Below, piece by piece: positions 5,880-9,528 of a DNA stretch of 9,528 nucleotides. The notes under the pieces are model-generated. The model did no database searches and had not been told where the DNA came from. It worked only from the letters and a program-made list of their open reading frames with translations. The stretch is from Spirochaetota bacterium (GTDB taxonomy: Bacteria; Spirochaetota; JAGLSM01; JAKPMW01), in NCBI GenBank assembly GCA_029548715.1, contig JAKPMW010000240.1, positions 1 through 9,528 of the forward strand, in the 5' to 3' direction. Every line of letters begins with the position of its first letter. Positions within the stretch are counted from its first letter, which is position 1. The position numbers and the translations under genes are program-made.

Positions 5880-7565
5880 ATGAAGAAATCATCACGAAGG
5901 GAGCGGCCTGGCTGGCGTGAGGGCCTGTTCTTCGGCCTGGCGCTGGCCGTTGTGGCCTGTCTGGTTTTAGCCATGCTTGCGGGGTGTTCCGATGACGAGA
6001 CGGAGGTTTCGGAGGGGGTGTCCGCCTCGTCATCGAACAGCGTCTCATTTTCGGCGTCATCGGGAGCTCCACCAGCGGGAAGCAGCGCCTTCGATGCCAC
6101 TGTCCGCGGGCTGTCACGGCTTGATCAGCCCGCGGCCCTCCCCGAGCCCGTCAGGGTCGGTCCGGCGGTGACCAATATCCAGGGGGATAGCTATACGGTT
6201 GAGGAATATTTCAGGGCAGCCCCGGAATTCAGCGAGATCATTGCCCTTGACCCGTCAACGGATGTGATCTGGCCGGGCGCAATCCTCAATGGAGGGAGTG
6301 TTCTCATCGGCGACTGTGTCCCGGTTGCGGGAAAGCGCGCCCCTCTTGTGTTTTCGGTTTCCCTCGAGAACATCCAGGGAAACCGGCATGCGACTGTTGA
6401 GACCCCCAGGCTCTCAAGTGTGCGCCAGGCCCTTGGGGAGATGCTGGCCCAGAACCTGACCGGAGCGACTCCGGCCCGGGTCAGCTTTTCCATCGAGACG
6501 GTCCACGATTCGGGCCAGCTTGATCTGGCGATCGGAGCCAGTATCGGATCGGGTGGCAACCAGATCAAGGCCCAGTTTGATTTTTCCGACAGCCGGATGC
6601 GTTCCCGTGTCCTTGTACGCTTTGTCCAGGTCTACTACACGGTTGATATTGATCTCCCGGAGCGGCCCTCGGCCCTCTTTGCCCGGGATGCGGACCTGAC
6701 GGCGATCGCGCGGGGTCTGGGGGCGGTGGCGCCCCTCTATGTTTCGACCATCAGTTACGGGCGCATGGCCTTTTTCTCGTTTGAGTCGGAGGCGGACGGG
6801 GAGACACTCAAGGCCGCAGTCTCGGCATCCTGTCGCGGGGCCGTTGCTGACGGGGGCGCCAGTGTTTCGCTGGCGGACAAGACCATCCTGAGCAATGCCC
6901 GGATCAATGCCACGATTATCGGGGGAAACGGGGCCACCGCAGTCAATGCCGTGCGCGGGTTTGATGGACTCAAGCTTCATCTCCTCGCAGGAGGGAATTA
7001 CGACAAAAATTCTCCTGGCGCTCCGGTGATGTACAAGCTGCGCTATCTCTCGGATAACACCATCGGGCGGATGGTCCTGACCAGCGAGTATCAGGTCCGA
7101 AACGTCTACAGGCTGTGCGACTGGTATCGGGTGTACGGGATGGGGCTGGTCTGCGATTCGGAGGACGACGCCGGAAGCGAAGCGGAGTTCTTTGGATTCT
7201 GCGATGTCACGCTGACAACCAACGGGATGCCGCTTCAGGGGTTTGAAGCCGGCAGCCCGCGCAGCGGTCGTGTCTGGAATGTTTCCCTCCTTGAGGCGGA
7301 TAACTGGTCTCTTGCGCCGGGTGGTACCAGGACTTTTCCCGCCGAAATCCGGTTTCGTGTCTCCCGCTTCGATCTTGCTGCTGCGGTGCTGCGTGTCTCG
7401 GGCTGGCTGGCCGAGCAGGATGCGCCTGGATTTGACGACATGGGCAGCCGGGAGATTCAATTGGGCCTTGCGGAAATTTCCGGGGAGACAGTCTGGCTCC
7501 CGGCTTTTGTCGAGGGCGGAACCAGGGCCAGGATGTTTTTCAAGGTCGAGCGTGTGGTTGACTAA
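5880..7565 (+). CDS. Lipoprotein with cholesterol-dependent-cytolysin core and atypical C-terminus
   Basis: This 561-residue secreted lipoprotein has a charged n-region, a hydrophobic core at 16-34 and the lipobox LAGC (Cys36, then SDDE), followed by a short Ser-rich spacer (45-69). Residues ~85-405 match the thiol-activated/cholesterol-dependent cytolysin family: WPGAIL (131-136), SSVRQAL near 179-185, PARVSF (198-203), QVYYTVDID (250-258), PLYVSTISYGR (285-295), ILSNARINATIIGG with the conserved Gly pair at 348-349, and MYKLRYLSDN (384-393). These cover domains 1-3, including the strands that unfold into the membrane hairpins. After ~405 the family's domain 4, with the undecapeptide ECTGLAWEWWR, is absent. 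In its place is a domain beginning near CDSEDDAGSEAEF that is shared with the next gene. The ATG has AAGGAGG 4 bp upstream. The likely role is a membrane-anchored pore-former or a non-lytic CDC-like protein; the target is unknown. Confidence 0.9.
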   Translation: MKKSSRRERPGWREGLFFGLALAVVACLVLAMLAGCSDDETEVSEGVSASSSNSVSFSASSGAPPAGSSAFDATVRGLSRLDQPAALPEPVRVGPAVTNIQGDSYTVEEYFRAAPEFSEIIALDPSTDVIWPGAILNGGSVLIGDCVPVAGKRAPLVFSVSLENIQGNRHATVETPRLSSVRQALGEMLAQNLTGATPARVSFSIETVHDSGQLDLAIGASIGSGGNQIKAQFDFSDSRMRSRVLVRFVQVYYTVDIDLPERPSALFARDADLTAIARGLGAVAPLYVSTISYGRMAFFSFESEADGETLKAAVSASCRGAVADGGASVSLADKTILSNARINATIIGGNGATAVNAVRGFDGLKLHLLAGGNYDKNSPGAPVMYKLRYLSDNTIGRMVLTSEYQVRNVYRLCDWYRVYGMGLVCDSEDDAGSEAEFFGFCDVTLTTNGMPLQGFEAGSPRSGRVWNVSLLEADNWSLAPGGTRTFPAEIRFRVSRFDLAAAVLRVSGWLAEQDAPGFDDMGSREIQLGLAEISGETVWLPAFVEGGTRARMFFKVERVVD

Positions 7566-7566
7566 C

Positions 7567-7584
7567 TCTCCATCAGGATGGAGA
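7567..7584 (+). repeat. Inverted repeat between the two lipoprotein genes
   Basis: TCTCCATC-AG-GATGGAGA is a perfect 8-bp inverted repeat with a 2-base centre; as RNA it would fold as a 7-bp stem with a 4-base loop. It starts 2 bp after the stop of the cytolysin-like gene and ends 3 bp before the AAAGGAG of the next gene. There is no U tract, so it is not an intrinsic terminator. It might modulate translation or mRNA ends. It also overlaps an upstream in-frame ATG (7578) that lacks a ribosome site. Confidence 0.5.
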
Positions 7585-7601
7585 AAGAAAGGAGACAGAT
7601 C

Positions 7602-8438
7602 GTGAAGATACGGTTTGTGGTATTGGCAGTCATGTTCGGGATTGCAGCCTGCTGGATCAGTGCCTGCGGAGACGACGAAGGGGCGGACCGTCCGGCGAGT
7701 GCTTCATCATCCCGGGATGGAACAGGGGGAACATCCTCCCTCCCGGCAGGGACGGAATCATCCGGTGAAGGGTCCTCCTCGCTCTCGGCCTCCAGCCCTT
7801 CGGGTGGAAGCGTTTCATCACTCAGTCAGGGTGCTGGCGCGGCTTCATCCATGCTGGCATCCTCAGTGCAGTCTGCGACTTCGTCGGCAGCGCAGGTATC
7901 CTCGTCAGCCTGGTCAGCGTCATCGGCTTCGTCACAGTCGTCGTCCAGCTTGTCATCGGACGCTTCATCGAGTTCCTCCCAGCCCGCCGGCGACAGCAGG
8001 ACTGTGCGGTTCTATTCAGGCCGGATCATCTGTGACGCTGAGGACGATGCGGGGGCCGAGGCCGAATTTTACGGTACCTGCCAGGTGACAGCCAGCCTTG
8101 AGGGGGCAGCGCTGCAGGCCCTTGATGGAGGGTATCCGGTCACGGGATATCTCTGGGAGGTCGAACCGGTCTGGGCCGAGGAGTGGGCACTCCAGCCGGG
8201 TCAGTGGAAACCCTTTAACCGTCAGCGGATTTTTTCGCTTCCGGCGGCATCCCTTGGGAAATGCAGCTTCAGGATCAGGGCGCATGTGCTTGAAAATGAC
8301 ACGTTTGGCTCGGATGACCTTGGCTGGCAGGAGCTTGTCTTTTCGGGAAACGCGGTTCCGCCAGGGATTGCCTGGTTGCCCGCATTCTCTGATGGCGGGA
8401 CGACAGCCAGGATCGGGCTGATGGTGAGCGTCGAGTAG
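7602..8438 (+). CDS. Ser-rich-linker lipoprotein sharing the cytolysin-gene C-terminal domain
   Basis: This protein has 278 residues from the GTG at 7602, chosen because AAAGGAG ends 7 bp upstream. The in-frame ATG at 7578 lacks a ribosome site and would lengthen the signal peptide with a charged stretch. A hydrophobic core (4-19) leads to the lipobox ISAC with Cys22, then GDDEG. Residues ~33-127 are a low-complexity linker dominated by Ser with Ala, Gly and Gln. Residues ~135-278 align with the C-terminus of the preceding protein. Shared elements in the same order are ICDAEDDAGAEAEFYGTC, a W-x-L-x-PG element, DDLG and WLPAF-x2-GGT-x-AR. The cytolysin core is absent. The gene lies 36 bp after its partner and is probably co-transcribed. 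It may be a surface-tethered partner, decoy or receptor-binding protein for the cytolysin-like lipoprotein; I do not recognise the domain. Confidence 0.87.
   Translation: MKIRFVVLAVMFGIAACWISACGDDEGADRPASASSSRDGTGGTSSLPAGTESSGEGSSSLSASSPSGGSVSSLSQGAGAASSMLASSVQSATSSAAQVSSSAWSASSASSQSSSSLSSDASSSSSQPAGDSRTVRFYSGRIICDAEDDAGAEAEFYGTCQVTASLEGAALQALDGGYPVTGYLWEVEPVWAEEWALQPGQWKPFNRQRIFSLPAASLGKCSFRIRAHVLENDTFGSDDLGWQELVFSGNAVPPGIAWLPAFSDGGTTARIGLMVSVE
7698..7982 (+). repeat. Ser-rich low-complexity coding segment
   Basis: About 95 codons, dominated by serine (tca, tcg, tcc and agc all used), encode a flexible spacer between the lipid anchor and the folded domain. Several codons are used for the same residue, so this is not a recent simple-sequence DNA expansion but a maintained protein linker. 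Such serine linkers after the lipobox are frequent in Fibrobacterota surface lipoproteins. This is a taxon hint only. Confidence 0.75.
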
Positions 8439-8447
8439 GAGATCCGG

Positions 8448-8489
8448 AAAACAAAAAGCACGCGGCCTCTTTTGACAGGTGCCGCGTGC
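8448..8489 (-). terminator. Intrinsic terminator of the outer-membrane protein gene
   Basis: A perfect 9-bp stem, GCACGCGGC (8458-8466) and GCCGCGTGC (8481-8489), encloses a 14-base loop. Read on the minus strand it is followed at once by TTTTTGTTTT, a typical U tract, 21 bp after the stop of the gene at 8511-9023. On the plus strand there is no U tract after the stem, so it is not an intrinsic terminator for the lipoprotein pair, although the stem could still act at the convergent 3' end. Confidence 0.85.
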
Positions 8490-8510
8490 CTGATGCTGGC
8501 CTTGAAAGGA

Positions 8511-9023
8511 TCAGAGCTTGTAGTTGATGCCACCAAGGATGGTGAGCATTTTTACAGAGGAACTGGCAAGAATCATGTGGAAGCGGGCGCCGATGTCAAG
8601 GGTCATGTTTTCCGCAATGGGGGTCTCAAAACCCGCACCGATCATGATTCCCAGATTGCTGCCGGAACCATCACCCGAGAGCATGTGGAGGCCGGCGCCT
8701 GCAATAGCGTACAGGGGTGAGCTCGGGATGGTCATTTTTCCGAAACCCATGAAGCAGAGTGATGCCGAGCTGACAGAGTACGAACCAAAACCGGTATTGA
8801 GTTCGTAGTCGAATATTGGCAGGTAGCTGATCATCGCGCCGAAGCGGATTGAATCGGCCGCATCGCCGAATGTTACGCGGGTCTCGATGGCCGGCAGTCC
8901 GCCGCCGTCAAGATCCTCGAGAAGAAGGTTGTAGCCAAGTGAGCCGCCAAGTTCGAAGCTGAAAGCCGAAGTGGTTGTAAGCATGAGTACTGCGAGAAGA
9001 CCGATTTTCACTGCCTGTTTCAA
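8511..9023 (-). CDS. Small outer-membrane beta-barrel protein (candidate)
   Basis: This 170-residue protein has a type I signal peptide: Lys-containing n-region, hydrophobic core 7-16, likely cleavage after TTTSA (residue 20) or SAFS (22). The mature ~150 residues are Gly-rich with alternating polar and nonpolar stretches and short Gly/Asp turns, as in 8-stranded barrels. The C-terminus GGINYKL ends in Leu, not the usual aromatic residue. I do not recognise a named family. The start is TTG at 9023, chosen because a perfect AGGAGG lies 5 bp upstream; the next in-frame start, GTG at 9011, would shorten the signal peptide and be 17 bp from that site. The gene is followed by a strong terminator and has its own intergenic region upstream, so it is probably monocistronic. 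Confidence 0.8.
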   Translation of the reverse strand: MKQAVKIGLLAVLMLTTTSAFSFELGGSLGYNLLLEDLDGGGLPAIETRVTFGDAADSIRFGAMISYLPIFDYELNTGFGSYSVSSASLCFMGFGKMTIPSSPLYAIAGAGLHMLSGDGSGSNLGIMIGAGFETPIAENMTLDIGARFHMILASSSVKMLTILGGINYKL

Positions 9024-9121
9024 AAAAACCTCCTAAGGGTTTTGGTAACTCGGTGCCAGCATCAGATACAGTCCAAGTATATGGCAAATATCAAGAAATT
9101 CAGGACGGAAAGAGATAATTT

Positions 9122-9129
9122 CCGGCCGG
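9122..9129. repeat. CCGGCCGG palindrome in intergenic region
   Basis: An 8-bp perfect palindrome lies between the GC hairpin and an AT-rich stretch upstream of the outer-membrane protein gene. It could be part of an operator or simply a chance GC run. In the rest of 9035-9121 the best promoter-like element on the minus strand is TATACT (9076-9081), without a convincing -35. Confidence 0.25.
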
Positions 9130-9136
9130 TTTTGTA

Positions 9137-9171
9137 CTCCCCGCCCTCCCCGTCCGGGCGGGAGCGGGGAG
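9137..9171 (-). terminator. GC-rich hairpin after hydA (possible terminator)
   Basis: The arms CTCCCCGC (9137-9144) and GCGGGGAG (9164-9171) are perfectly complementary, and the enclosed sequence can extend the stem with a few mismatches. It begins 5 bases after the hydA stop. On the minus strand it is followed by TACAAAACC, not a U tract, so it would be a weak or factor-dependent terminator, or a 3'-end stabiliser. Confidence 0.5.
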
Positions 9172-9176
9172 GTGTC

Positions 9177-9528
9177 TTACTCGCCTTTTTTGTAATAATG
9201 TGTATGCAGGATCTCGTGGGCCTTTTTGCTGCCCGGTTCACCCAAAAACTCGGCGTAGAGTTTTTTGATGGACGGGTTTTCGTGCGACTTACGGACCGTC
9301 AGGCGTTCATCCTCGTCGTAGATGGCCTGCATCCGGGCCTCGAGGCGGGAGATGTCCCCATGCAAAAAGGGCTGGCCGCCGCCGTTGATGCAGCCGCCGG
9401 GGCAGGCCATGATCTCGATGGCATGGTACTCGGCTTCGCCTGACTCGATTTTTTCGAGGATCTTGCGTGCGTTCCCCAGGCCGGAGGTCACCGCGATGTT
9501 GACCTGGGTCCCGGCGATATTGACGGTC
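9177..9528 (-). CDS. hydA: [FeFe] hydrogenase catalytic subunit HydA, C-terminal part
   Basis: The frame is open to the window edge, so the 5' part lies outside; 116 residues are visible. The third H-cluster loop MACPGGCINGGGQP is in its canonical form and supplies two ligand cysteines. Downstream is the small-subunit-like tail found in group A enzymes, with NPSIKKLYAEFLGEPGSKKAH and LHTHYY. The protein stops shortly after, without the extra C-terminal domains of Thermotoga HydA. This is a conventional catalytic hydrogenase, distinct from the two hydrogenase-family genes to the left, and it is probably the last gene of a hydrogenase operon (perhaps bifurcating HydABC). That operon lies beyond the window, so its membership cannot be checked. 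The in-frame GTG at 9491 is internal, because the family motif continues upstream of it (TVNIAGTQVNIA). Confidence 0.95.
   Translation of the reverse strand, partial: TVNIAGTQVNIAVTSGLGNARKILEKIESGEAEYHAIEIMACPGGCINGGGQPFLHGDISRLEARMQAIYDEDERLTVRKSHENPSIKKLYAEFLGEPGSKKAHEILHTHYYKKGE

Noticed and set aside
6414..7460. 348-codon minus-strand open frame
   Set aside because: It is fully antisense to the cytolysin-family gene, which is supported by motifs throughout; the reverse translation is arginine- and proline-rich without domain signals.
7578..7601. Longer second lipoprotein starting at ATG 7578
   Set aside because: It has no ribosome site and would add charged residues before the signal peptide; the GTG at 7602 has AAAGGAG at proper spacing.
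7698..7982. Tandem DNA repeat or CRISPR-like array
   Set aside because: Only the serine codons recur, irregularly and with mixed codons. There is no constant repeat unit or spacing.
8458..8489. Intrinsic terminator for the plus-strand lipoprotein genes
   Set aside because: No U tract follows the stem in that direction; the T-rich run is on the minus-strand side only.
9042..9443. 133-codon plus-strand open frame
   Set aside because: It overlaps the hydA 3' end in antisense and the GC hairpin region, and has no ribosome site or motif.

Overview
The window is GC-rich, densely coding DNA from what looks like a Gram-negative, obligately anaerobic, hydrogen-metabolising bacterium. The evidence is three [FeFe]-hydrogenase-family genes, three lipoprotein signal peptides with lipoboxes, a signal-peptide-bearing small outer-membrane barrel candidate, and a Rex NADH/NAD+ sensor. 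Serine-rich linkers directly after the lipobox cysteine are common in Fibrobacterota lipoproteins, and HydS/SpoIIE-type clusters occur in Firmicutes, Thermotogae and spirochaetes. I therefore favour a fibrobacter-like or spirochaete-like anaerobe, but the taxon is not decided by sequence inspection. The first 14 bases are identical to the end of an Illumina adapter, so the left edge is an untrimmed contig end.

Left block (about 15-5762, all on the minus strand, transcribed right to left): rex, a thioredoxin-fold [2Fe-2S] protein, a sensory [FeFe] hydrogenase with a PAS domain (HydS type), a SpoIIE/PP2C-type phosphatase, a second [2Fe-2S] thioredoxin-fold protein, and a catalytic-type group-B-like [FeFe] hydrogenase. 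Genes overlap by 4 bp or lie 3-17 bp apart, so they form one operon. The cluster reads as a redox- and H2-responsive module. Rex would sense NADH/NAD+ at an operator in front of its own gene. HydS would sense H2 and pass the signal through its PAS region to the phosphatase. The small ferredoxins and the second hydrogenase would carry out electron transfer and H2 turnover. A further lipoprotein gene, cut by the contig end, follows the hydrogenase. Its start codon abuts a second 18-bp site that matches the rex-upstream site at 15 of 18 positions.

Central block (5880-8438, plus strand, divergent from rex): two consecutive lipoprotein genes. The first is a cholesterol-dependent-cytolysin (CDC) family protein. 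Its CDC core is well conserved, but the usual membrane-recognition domain 4 with its undecapeptide is replaced by an unrelated-looking C-terminal domain. The second lipoprotein carries only a long serine-rich linker and a copy of that same C-terminal domain. This pair is the most novel-looking item in the window.

Right block (8448-9528, minus strand): a convergent intrinsic terminator, a small outer-membrane barrel candidate starting with TTG, an intergenic region with a strong GC hairpin, and the 3' end of a conventional hydrogenase HydA. HydA retains its third H-cluster loop and its small-subunit-like tail. It continues beyond the window and is probably part of a separate hydrogenase operon. 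No tRNA, rRNA, CRISPR array, transposase or attachment site was recognised.
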